The position numbers were made by a program, and so were the translations under genes. Of a stretch of DNA of 64,000 nucleotides, positions 19,801 to 26,416 are shown in pieces. Within the stretch, counting starts at the first letter, position 1, and the number at the start of each line of letters is the position of its first letter. A model generated the notes under the pieces. It was not told the DNA's origin and did no database searches. It saw nothing but the letters and a program-made list of their open reading frames with translations. Origin of the DNA: Leptospira paudalimensis (GTDB lineage: Bacteria > Spirochaetota > Leptospiria > Leptospirales > Leptospiraceae); NCBI RefSeq assembly GCF_026151345.1, contig NZ_JAMQPR010000001.1, forward strand, positions 3,234,676-3,298,675, given 5' to 3'.

Positions 19801-19889
19801 ACGGAAATGATCCCCGCAAGAAACAAAAATATAAAAACCAAGTTTGCAACTAACGGTTTATAAACAAAAAAATGGATAACTTTTCTCAT
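16803..19889 (-). CDS. RND-family efflux transporter permease
   Basis: 1028 residues, the normal AcrB-like size, with 12 membrane segments in two halves and two large periplasmic loops. Typical motifs are visible: VYPGASPVDVEKKVTIPIEE near the start, LGMLVDNSIIISENIY at about 395-409 in the fourth helix, and RFRPILVTTMTTMAGMIPTA near the end. The second aspartate of the proton-relay pair is replaced by Asn (D399-N400); this VDNS variant exists in other RND branches, so transport may still be proton driven. No membrane-fusion or outer-membrane channel gene is adjacent, so partners must be encoded elsewhere. Substrate is unknown. Confidence 0.93.
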   Translation of the reverse strand: MRKVIHFFVYKPLVANLVFIFLFLAGIISVLSMKREAFPRVNFRQVRVLTVYPGASPVDVEKKVTIPIEEKLREVEGLDSVRSISRNSESDISIKIDLEHNNPDGVVNDIRRAVDRVTNLPTQVKDRPIVTEQKSSNFPVLEIAIHGAMDEMELQEMGRFIEDEMRKVSGVSRVDAFGKRKEEWRIRVDPDLKKRYTIGFSDIINAISKRNISVPAGSFLRPITQDIRVTGEIAEINDIKNIPIRSNETGNSILLSQVANVKDTYERPRVLAVVNGEPAYVLQIIKKDSADIIRTVEAVQGRIEELKKQIPANIQFTELNNEGKRAIKRLDVVITNSLQGLFLVVVVLILFFSFKDSLLTSLSLPLTLFATTIAFPIFDVSFNLVSMLGIIISLGMLVDNSIIISENIYKYRSKNFESREAAVLGASELFVPIIGSYLTTVAAFLPMAFMSGIMGKFIWQIPFMVIVALTLSLFESFLLLPVRYAQFTSNEPKKRSKHRDRFRSILENGFESLKTKFTNFITKVVGRPFITLGCILIVFLSSCGLVGLMNFNLFPKEGIDYVLVRAEFPPDFSAQETAKQLQYFQPILDKIPKSEVQSVILKIGIQQTDPTDPLTRIGEQLGMAQIILVPETERKRTAQEIFGELEPDLKKLPNAISVMVDLVVNGPPIGAAVTVAIEGRDYKTLKQISNEMQDFLRKQDGVININDDYKPGREEIQIRVKDTASAITGIDTEITAYYVRTAMEGLEASNLRKGKDEVRIIIQNDDRFRDGIEDLDSIQISNKFGLLTPITAVTTKTTVQGIEALYHNDYEKAITVLADVNESITSSSIVNGKIVDEFGNIGKKYPGYKIKFRGEQEETAKSMVSLLVAGVLAFFGIFAILAIIFNSIKKPVLILLSIPLGFVGVVFGFLISGKALSFLAMIGIIGLAGVIVNASIVLVDTIEEFQSKGEGLLESLITASSERFRPILVTTMTTMAGMIPTAYAIGGSDPLLIPMTLSLAWGLGFGTFGSLIFIPASFSAYYKLKKRA

Positions 19890-19951
19890 AAGAACACTAT
19901 TGAATACGAAATATTAAGATATTGACCAGTGAGTCAAGATGATTAGGAAAT

Positions 19952-20626
19952 TTATTGACCTTTATTTCCAGATTCCCGTTCTTTTATGACGGTTTCGATC
20001 ACTTCTACAAATACGGAAGTGTCCTGTGCACCACTCACTGCGTATTTCCCGCCAATGATAAAATACGGAACCCCACTAATCCCATTTTGGTGATAATATT
20101 GGATTTCCTGTTGGATATCGTTTTTCAATTTGGTATCTGAATAAATGGTTTCAAATAAATTTCTATCTTTGTAAACGGGTTCGGCAACCTTCCAAACTGT
20201 TTCTTTGTCACTTAAGTCCAATGCTTCTGCGAAATTTGCAGCAAAAAACCTTTCCACTAAATCCTGTTGTGCTTCCAAAGTGGGAAGGGCAGAAACAAGT
20301 GCATGTAAAACCAAAGTGTTTGTTGCCTTAGGAATTTTTTGGAATTGAAACTGAATTCCTACATCGTTTCCAATGTCAGTCAGTCGTTTCCAAGCTCCAT
20401 CCAATCGATCTAAACTTCCAAATTTTTGTGTTAGGTGTAGTTTATAGTCAATCCCCTCTTCTGGAATTTCGGGTGATAACTGAAATGGTCTCCATCGAAT
20501 TTCAGGAGTGATGGTATTCCCTACAATTTGTAGCGCTTTTTCTAATTTCTTTTTGCCTACATAACACCAAGGACAGGCTACATCGGAAACGATATCAATT
20601 GGAAATAATTCAGAGTTGGTTGACAT
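19952..20626 (-). CDS. DsbA-family oxidoreductase (FrnE-like)
   Basis: 224 residues. The N-terminus IDIVSDVACPWCYVGKKKLEKAL shows the CPWC thioredoxin-type active site characteristic of the FrnE/DsbA subfamily; IRWRPFQLSPEIPEEG and GVPYFIIGGKYAVSGAQ (with the cis-proline Val-Pro) follow. There is no signal peptide, so it acts in the cytoplasm, as a thiol-disulfide exchanger or polyketide/stress-related isomerase. It stands 62 bases upstream of the RND gene on the same strand; a common transcript is possible. Confidence 0.9.
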   Translation of the reverse strand: MSTNSELFPIDIVSDVACPWCYVGKKKLEKALQIVGNTITPEIRWRPFQLSPEIPEEGIDYKLHLTQKFGSLDRLDGAWKRLTDIGNDVGIQFQFQKIPKATNTLVLHALVSALPTLEAQQDLVERFFAANFAEALDLSDKETVWKVAEPVYKDRNLFETIYSDTKLKNDIQQEIQYYHQNGISGVPYFIIGGKYAVSGAQDTSVFVEVIETVIKERESGNKGQ

Positions 20627-20678
20627 TTTAGATTAGACTCCAATTCATAATGGGAATGATTCTATATCCAGGAAAAAG

Positions 20679-21863
20679 ATGAAACATAGTAGAGAAAGTT
20701 TTTTAAAAAAAAGTTTAGCGATTGGCAGTATCATTTCGTTTCCGTCGTTACAAAAAAGCCTATATGCCTTTGGGAGTGAAGAGAATCAAAAACACAGGGA
20801 AAATCCAATCGCATATGCAGAATCCCTAGGTTACACAAACCCTATCGATCAAATTTTGCTGACGGCTATTCTTGCACCAAACTCTCATAATTCTCAACCT
20901 TGGAAATTCAAAAAAACCTCAGATTCTGAGTTTTATCTATATGGTGATGGAGACAAACAGTTACCAGAGATTGATCCTATCAATCGTCAATTTTACCATA
21001 CACAAGGTTGTTTTTTAGAACTCTGTCACCTAACAGCAGATTCATTAATGTTTGATACTACGATCAAACTTTTTCCGAATGGAAAACCAAAATCAAATTC
21101 ATTTTCCAAAACTCCAATTGCGAAGGTATCGATCCAACCAAAAACAAAATGTGTGCATGACTTTGTGTTTTCTGGTATTAACAAAAGGAGGATGAATCGA
21201 TCTGTTTACTCTGGTGAACTTATCGGAAATGCAGAACTTGAAGAAATACAATCCTTGGCTCGACCCTTTCTTCAAAACATACGTTGGACAAATGATCCTA
21301 CTTTAATGAATTCCATCTTACCAATACTAGACGAAGCGTTTGCCATGGAAACCAATCGTTATGAATCTAATGAACTCAATCGCAAATGGTTTCGTTTAAC
21401 GGAAGAATCAATGTTAACAAACCGAGATGGATTAACGTTGGAAGGAAACGGATTATCTGGTCTCAAACTTTGGTTTGCTAAAAAATTCTTTGTGGATTTA
21501 TCTAAGGAAGCTTGGCATTCTGAAGATTCCAAAAATGCCGGAATTCAAATGTTTCGTTCACAAGTGTATTCTTCAAAAGCGCTAGTATTTTTTTTGTCAG
21601 AGGGAAAGGACGATGAAACCACTTGGATCCAGACAGGAAGAGATTTTATGCGTTATACATTGTCATGCGCTGTCAAAAACATTGCTTTCCATACGATGAA
21701 CCAAGCAGTGGAAGATTATCCTGAGAGCCGAGTATTTACAAAAAAATTAAAAGAAATTTTAAAACTAAAACCAAACGAGGAAATCCAATTGATTGCAAGG
21801 CTTGGTAGGAGTTCTTATCAGTTTGATTCACTCCGAAGAGATTTAAAAAGTTTTCTGTTGTAA
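20679..21863 (+). CDS. Nitroreductase-fold protein (Acg-like)
   Basis: 394 residues. APNSHNSQPWKF at about residues 68-79 matches the FMN-contacting segment of Acg-type nitroreductases, and a C-terminal AVKNIAFHTMNQAVE and IQLIARLGRSS fit the second half of the split fold. The N-terminus (SRESFLKKSLAIGSIISFP) resembles a twin-arginine signal with only one arginine, so export is possible but unsure. The family includes flavin-binding or flavin-storing proteins of uncertain activity. It is divergent from the FrnE-like gene, with 52 bases between the starts. Confidence 0.75.
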   Translation: MKHSRESFLKKSLAIGSIISFPSLQKSLYAFGSEENQKHRENPIAYAESLGYTNPIDQILLTAILAPNSHNSQPWKFKKTSDSEFYLYGDGDKQLPEIDPINRQFYHTQGCFLELCHLTADSLMFDTTIKLFPNGKPKSNSFSKTPIAKVSIQPKTKCVHDFVFSGINKRRMNRSVYSGELIGNAELEEIQSLARPFLQNIRWTNDPTLMNSILPILDEAFAMETNRYESNELNRKWFRLTEESMLTNRDGLTLEGNGLSGLKLWFAKKFFVDLSKEAWHSEDSKNAGIQMFRSQVYSSKALVFFLSEGKDDETTWIQTGRDFMRYTLSCAVKNIAFHTMNQAVEDYPESRVFTKKLKEILKLKPNEEIQLIARLGRSSYQFDSLRRDLKSFLL

Positions 21864-21868
21864 ATGAA

Positions 21869-22672
21869 TTACGAAAGGGAAGGAAATTGAATTTCGCCAG
21901 CGGATTCAAACGCTGGTTTTGAAAATAAATACCCTTGGTATAAATGAATCCCCATATCAACTAACACTTTCAATTCTTCCACAGTCTCCACACCTTCTGC
22001 AATGACGCGAATCCCAATCTCATGACAAACATCGGCGATAGCTTTCGTGAGTTTTCTGGCAACGGAATTGGTATGGATATTTCGAATGAGTTCCATATCT
22101 AATTTGATCAGATCTGGTTGGAATTTAGCAAGGAGGTTCAGACCTGAATACCCTGATCCAAAATCATCGATCGCAGTCAAAAACCCATACTTTTGGTAGG
22201 CTTTAAAGATATTGATGATATGATTGTGGTCTTGGACTTCTTCTCCCTCAGTTAGTTCGAAGACCAATCGATTCAAAGGAAAATTGTATTCACGACTTGC
22301 TTCCAAAGTGGTGCGGATACAGGTCTCCGGTTGGTACACAGCATTGGGGAGAAAATTAATATTGAGTAAAGCTGGTATTTGGATTTGGCTTGCGAGTTGG
22401 ATGGCTTTGATCCGACAAGACTGGTCAAATTGGTATCGATTGGTTTGGTTTACTTTGGAGAGAATCGAATAGGCTGATTCCCCTTGTGTCCCTCGAACCA
22501 ATGCTTCATGTGAATAAATTTTCTTTTGGTTCCAATCAATGATGGGTTGGAATGCCATTGAGAAGGCAAAGTCCAATCCAGCACCACTCCGGCATTCGGC
22601 ACAACTGTATAACTTAGGCACTTTTCCATTGGGAGTGTCAATTAACTGAGCTTCAGGAAAACTTGGTCTCAT
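21869..22672 (-). CDS. EAL-domain c-di-GMP phosphodiesterase with N-terminal cysteine motif
   Basis: 267 residues. A single EAL domain fills residues about 35-260 with all major motifs: HEALVRG, NINFLPNAV, FELTEGEE, IDDFGSGYSGLN, DLIKLDMELIR, AEGVETVEEL and LYQGYLFSKP. All metal and catalytic positions seem intact, so it should hydrolyse c-di-GMP to pGpG. Ahead of it is a short stretch SCAECRSGAG with a Cys-x2-Cys pair, possibly a metal or redox site; no GGDEF or receiver domain is present. It follows the TauE gene in the same direction with 57 bases between. Confidence 0.92.
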   Translation of the reverse strand: MRPSFPEAQLIDTPNGKVPKLYSCAECRSGAGLDFAFSMAFQPIIDWNQKKIYSHEALVRGTQGESAYSILSKVNQTNRYQFDQSCRIKAIQLASQIQIPALLNINFLPNAVYQPETCIRTTLEASREYNFPLNRLVFELTEGEEVQDHNHIINIFKAYQKYGFLTAIDDFGSGYSGLNLLAKFQPDLIKLDMELIRNIHTNSVARKLTKAIADVCHEIGIRVIAEGVETVEELKVLVDMGIHLYQGYLFSKPAFESAGEIQFPSLS

Positions 22673-22729
22673 CTTTTTAGGTTACCCAATTTAGACGGTA
22701 TCGTCTAGATTGCAACTTTGTTTTAAAAA

Positions 22730-23692
22730 TTAAAATTTAGGAAGTTTCATCACAAGATACCAAGTGACAACTAAAAATTGAAAGAAAGATGTTACGAATA
22801 AAATGGTATATGGTTTTGCCTTTACGGCTTTTAAAGAACCAATCCTTGCGCCAAAGATCCCTCCAAAACTGCCAATGAGTGCGAGTTCCCAATGCAATTT
22901 TCCAAGGATTAGGAATTGTACTGTGGTTCCAAATGAGGTAAGAAAAATTCCTAGAAAGGATGTAGCAACGGCTTCTACAGGGCTCATTCGAAAATAATAA
23001 ATAAATAATGGAACTGCTAAAAATCCTCCACCCACTCCGAACAAAGAAGAGAATAAACCAAAAAAAACACCAGCTAGTAAAACGACGAAAATTGATTGTT
23101 TCGTAAAATGAAATTCCGATGCCCCATGGGAAACAGAAGTTGTGTTCGTTTTAGAATCTGTTTCTGTTTGTGCACTCTCTTGTTTTACGACATGATTTTG
23201 ATTTTCTAAGGATAAACTTTTATAGTAAAGTTTCCTTTTATTGAATGCAGTGAATAAATTATAAATCGCAAGTAATCCCACAAAAATTGTAAACACAAAC
23301 AAATATACAAATTCAGACAACGGAATTCCGTAATACAGTTGTTTACCGAGAGCCGTATCTTCAAACCTTCCAAATGCTAATGCTGCATATTGTGCTGATG
23401 GTATGGAGGTAATGAGCAATAAAAACCCTTGTTTCCAGCGAATTTTGTCATTTTTAAAATAAACATACAACCCAGACAAAGCAGATATTGGCATTTGTGC
23501 AAGTGATACGGCAACTGCTTGAACAGCAGTTAGATGAAAGAAGCTATGAAAAAAGGGAGTGTAAATAAAACCTCCTCCCAAACCAAGGAAGGAGGCTAAA
23601 AACCCAACAAAAAATCCAACACTAAAAACTACAAAAATCCCGGGCCAAAATCCCCAGGCAAAGTGGTTAAAAATTTGAAAGGTTTCTTCCAA
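22730..23692 (-). CDS. TauE/SafE-family permease (sulfite/organosulfur exporter family)
   Basis: 320 residues with about eight membrane helices in two repeats, each opening with a glycine-rich motif: SFLGLGGGFIYTPFF and SLFGVGGGFLAVPLF. This duplicated pattern is diagnostic for the TauE/SafE family, which moves sulfite, sulfoacetate or related anions. Between the halves is a hydrophilic cytoplasmic loop of about 45 residues (SAQTETDSKTNTTSVSHG). Start ATG at 23692 lies five bases after the stop of the upstream lipoprotein gene, so the three genes from 24697 down form one unit. Substrate is not known. Confidence 0.88.
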   Translation of the reverse strand: MEETFQIFNHFAWGFWPGIFVVFSVGFFVGFLASFLGLGGGFIYTPFFHSFFHLTAVQAVAVSLAQMPISALSGLYVYFKNDKIRWKQGFLLLITSIPSAQYAALAFGRFEDTALGKQLYYGIPLSEFVYLFVFTIFVGLLAIYNLFTAFNKRKLYYKSLSLENQNHVVKQESAQTETDSKTNTTSVSHGASEFHFTKQSIFVVLLAGVFFGLFSSLFGVGGGFLAVPLFIYYFRMSPVEAVATSFLGIFLTSFGTTVQFLILGKLHWELALIGSFGGIFGARIGSLKAVKAKPYTILFVTSFFQFLVVTWYLVMKLPKF

Positions 23693-23697
23693 GTGGA

Positions 23698-24276
23698 TTA
23701 AAAATGTTCTTTTGCGTCTTCAAAGAACTTGAATGTCATACGTTCAAATACTTCTTTCTCAGTCGCTGTCTCAAAGTTGTACCATGAGATTGGAACAAAT
23801 AAAAGCCATTGTGCATAATTCCGAAAGATGTGGTAATCATAAGTACCAACTTTTTTCCCATCTTTGTATAGTATGTACTGAACGTCGTAACCATCTTGTG
23901 TAGACCATGCTGGAAGTAGAGTTGCAGTAAGAGTTGAAACTCCTAAAAATGCAGTCGCTACAGGTGTGGGTGATCGGTAATTTACTTTTACATTTACCAA
24001 ATAACCAACCTTAGGTACATCAACACCTTCCACAGTTTTTCTAAATCTGGTTTTGTTTTCGAAGTAATTTTTTAAAGCTTCTCTTCCCCCTAAATTGAGT
24101 TGGGGAAATGTTGGTAGAACATATACAAAATTTGTGTCTAATGTTTTTTCTTCCGAAGGAAGGGGCAAAATTTTTGGATAATCTTTGTAGCTGATAATAC
24201 AATTTGACACCAACAGGAAACTCAATACCACACCTGTGATGAATACAATATTTGATTTAGTTTTGGCTATGGTCAT
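23698..24276 (-). CDS. Putative lipoprotein of unknown function
   Basis: 192 residues from the ATG at 24276, preferred to the one at 24294 because a strong GAGGAGG ribosome site sits five bases before it. The signal is KSNIVFITGVVLSFLLVSNC, ending in a lipobox-like LVSNC. The mature part has AFLGVSTLTATLLPAW, a hydrophobic stretch, and a C-terminal NYAQWLLFVPISWYNFETATEKEVFERM. I do not recognise a family. The start overlaps the end of the upstream Cys-rich gene by 20 bases, and the TauE gene follows after five bases, suggesting a shared envelope or transport function. Confidence 0.8.
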   Translation of the reverse strand: MTIAKTKSNIVFITGVVLSFLLVSNCIISYKDYPKILPLPSEEKTLDTNFVYVLPTFPQLNLGGREALKNYFENKTRFRKTVEGVDVPKVGYLVNVKVNYRSPTPVATAFLGVSTLTATLLPAWSTQDGYDVQYILYKDGKKVGTYDYHIFRNYAQWLLFVPISWYNFETATEKEVFERMTFKFFEDAKEHF

Positions 24277-24697
24277 GTAAACCCTCCTCGTCATGCCTTC
24301 TTTCTAATTCTTCGTATAATTCTTCCTGGTCTTCCGTAAAAAACAATTCATATCCGATGCGCAAACATACAGGATCATCTTCCATTGAAACATTACTTGG
24401 TAAAATCAAGTTCATCACATAAAAGGTATTCGATTCTGCTTCTTCCAGAAACAATTCTGTTGCGTCCCATTCATCAAATTCATCTACATCTGGTTTACGA
24501 AATTCCTTTAGGATTTCATCAAATGATTCTGTTATGTAGTTAAATTCGCCTGATTCGCTATCGATGATGAATTGGACATGGTGGCAACCAGGGCCCTCTT
24601 CTTCGAGCGGACTTAAAACCATACTTCCGCAGGCAGGGCAATGAATTGTTGGGTCGATGGCACCACTTGGCCAGTTAATGTTGATGGTTTCGATCAT
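24257..24697 (-). CDS. Small acidic protein with CPxC zinc-type motif, unknown function
   Basis: 146 residues, strongly acidic. Near the N-terminus are HCPACGSMV and, 13 residues on, GCHHVQF, a possible zinc site (Cys-x2-Cys plus Cys-His-His). The rest is helical with many Glu/Asp (FDEILKEFRKPDVDEFDEWD, TEDQEELYEELERRHDEEG) and ends in a histidine tail. No signal peptide. Unknown family, possibly restricted to Leptospira. It is the first gene of the unit with the lipoprotein and TauE genes. Confidence 0.75.
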   Translation of the reverse strand: MIETININWPSGAIDPTIHCPACGSMVLSPLEEEGPGCHHVQFIIDSESGEFNYITESFDEILKEFRKPDVDEFDEWDATELFLEEAESNTFYVMNLILPSNVSMEDDPVCLRIGYELFFTEDQEELYEELERRHDEEGLHDHSQN

Positions 24698-24858
24698 AAC
24701 TTACGAACCTCGAGTTCCCATGATAAGGACTTCACTTGTTTAGGAAACCTGAATTTGTTACTCTTGGATTAAATTTGAACCTTCTGAATCCAAACAGTTA
24801 CAAAAAAAGAGATAGGGTTTGCCTAAAAAATGGGATTGTAAAATGAATTAAAAAAAGA

Positions 24859-25272
24859 ATGGGAATAACTGCTGAATACCAATCTGCCTTCGCTTCCAGT
24901 TTTCAGGAATTTTTTGGAAATGCAAAAGACATTGGATGGGAATTATACCACCTCAGCTCCGAACCAGAGAATGATTTTCCTTCTTGGTTAACCTTCACCA
25001 TACGAAATCCGTTAGGTGGTAGAGCCTTAGTCTTTCGTTACCACCATTTGGAACATAAATTTTATGCACATTTAAAAGTACAAGTAATCCCTGGAGAAGA
25101 AAATTGGAGTCTCGATCAGTTGTTCCATAAAAAAGGTTACACTGATTTAGATGCTGATGACATTTTATCGTCTGGTGGTGAATGGCTGTTTCATTCCTTG
25201 GCCAGACATTATTTTGGCATCATCATCTCCTATTGTCCACGGATACTGGAACCTGATTATTTTTTAGATTGA
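24859..25272 (+). CDS. Hypothetical cytoplasmic protein
   Basis: 137 residues, no signal or membrane segment. Aromatic-rich sequence such as FASSFQEFFGNAKDIGWELYHL and LVFRYHHLEHKFYAHLKVQV suggests a compact alpha/beta domain. No family is recognised. Its 3' end overlaps the end of the convergent YihY gene by 16 bases, so both must be real or the overlap is a shared stop region; the protein-like composition and absence of alternative frames support it. Confidence 0.6.
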   Translation: MGITAEYQSAFASSFQEFFGNAKDIGWELYHLSSEPENDFPSWLTFTIRNPLGGRALVFRYHHLEHKFYAHLKVQVIPGEENWSLDQLFHKKGYTDLDADDILSSGGEWLFHSLARHYFGIIISYCPRILEPDYFLD

Positions 25273-26093
25273 GATTTTTTCTTTCGATCATCCGAAAGAA
25301 CTTGGTTCCACAAAAATCCCCAGATAAAAAATGTAGAGTTGATGTATGTATACAACATCAGTACTACCATTTTTGAAATTAAATCATACGCCAAAGAATA
25401 GTTCACACCAACGTTTTTCATTTTTAAATAAAATTGAAATCCAAAACTCATCCCAAGAACAAGTAAGGATGCAAAAATGGCTCCTGGTAAATTTTCCTTT
25501 AACGTTGTTTTTGCTTTTGTGATATATGCATAATAAAAGGTAAATAAACCAATGCTATATGGCAAAATGATGAGAGAAACTGAAAGATAAGGACTGTTTC
25601 TAAAAAAAGAAAACCGAAATGAACGGTATAACATTCGTTCAATGGAAACGATTCCATATGTCAGATAAAAATACAATACAAGTAAAACAAGTGAGATCAC
25701 AAGGAGTCGAAAGTTAATCCATTGAGATGCAATAAACCCAACTTGAGTTTCATCCCTGGAAATGAATCGTAGTGCTTTGGAAATGGTTCCAAATATGGTT
25801 AAACTTGAAAAAAAGGAAATCGCGATACTAATCGCGATGACATTATAACTTTTTACCTTTGTTAGGTTTTCAACACTTTTGTCGATGGGTTGGAAAATGG
25901 GGGCTGGTAAAAATTTCCCAATTTGGTCCGTCATCAAATTGATGGTTTTTGGATCTTGGAGTAACCCAAGTAGGGTCACAAATACAACCAGTAAGGGAAA
26001 TAGGGTCAAAAGAAAGGTAAAGGAAAGTTCAGAGGCAAGGCCATGGACATCATACAAATACACTTCACTGAAAAATCGACGGATCCGTTTCAT
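25257..26093 (-). CDS. YihY/virulence factor BrkB family inner membrane protein
   Basis: 278 residues with six membrane segments. The N-terminus RRFFSEVYLYDVHGLASELSFTFLLTLFPLLVVF is typical of YihY (formerly mis-called ribonuclease BN): an amphipathic start, then the first long helix after a conserved A..L.F. pattern. The C-terminal segment YTYINSTFFIWGFLWNQVL is also conserved. The function of the family is unsettled; an envelope or export role is suspected. It ends in a basic tail (DDRKKKSQSKK). Confidence 0.85.
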   Translation of the reverse strand: MKRIRRFFSEVYLYDVHGLASELSFTFLLTLFPLLVVFVTLLGLLQDPKTINLMTDQIGKFLPAPIFQPIDKSVENLTKVKSYNVIAISIAISFFSSLTIFGTISKALRFISRDETQVGFIASQWINFRLLVISLVLLVLYFYLTYGIVSIERMLYRSFRFSFFRNSPYLSVSLIILPYSIGLFTFYYAYITKAKTTLKENLPGAIFASLLVLGMSFGFQFYLKMKNVGVNYSLAYDLISKMVVLMLYTYINSTFFIWGFLWNQVLSDDRKKKSQSKK

Positions 26094-26203
26094 GCGGTCA
26101 GTTTGCCAGTTGTCTGTATTTTTGTCTTATTTTTCTTGCCCTCTCCTAACTTACGGAAACTCTGGAAGAATCTCAGTGACGTACCTAAAAGGGGAAAACT
26201 TCC

Positions 26204-26365
26204 ATGTCAGAAGAAAAAGAAAAGAAGAACAAAAAAATCGCGAAAATGACGGTCGAGGAAATTGACTCTGCCATTAAAAAGTCGGTTGAAACCATGAACG
26301 GCGAATCAAGCCTTTATGTGAAACACCTTCGCGAAAGAAAGGCGGAACTCCTAGCCAAGAAATAA
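26204..26365 (+). CDS. Small basic conserved-looking protein
   Basis: 53 residues: MSEEKEKKNKKIAKMTVEEI followed by a helical segment with SAIKKSVETMNGESSLYVKHLRERKAELLAKK at the end. Charged and probably helical, without signal peptide. AAGGGG lies just upstream. A strong hairpin with CCCGCCG/CGGCGGG follows 20 bases after the stop, so this is a defined short transcript rather than chance. No family is recognised. Confidence 0.65.
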   Translation: MSEEKEKKNKKIAKMTVEEIDSAIKKSVETMNGESSLYVKHLRERKAELLAKK

Positions 26366-26385
26366 GGTTAGTCCCTCCTAAATTC

Positions 26386-26406
26386 CCCGCCGAAACGGCG
26401 GGTTTT
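26386..26406 (+). terminator. Intrinsic terminator or attenuator ahead of the ABC-F gene
   Basis: CCCGCCG (26386-26392), loop AAA, CGGCGGG (26396-26402), then TTTT. It ends only ten bases before the TTG start of the ABC-F gene, so it ends the 26204-26365 transcript and could also act as an attenuator for the ABC-F gene. Confidence 0.78.
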
Positions 26407-26416
26407 CGCAAACGCT

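Noticed and set aside
20679..20740. Twin-arginine signal on the nitroreductase-like protein
   Set aside because: Only one arginine is present in the motif region, so export by Tat is not claimed.
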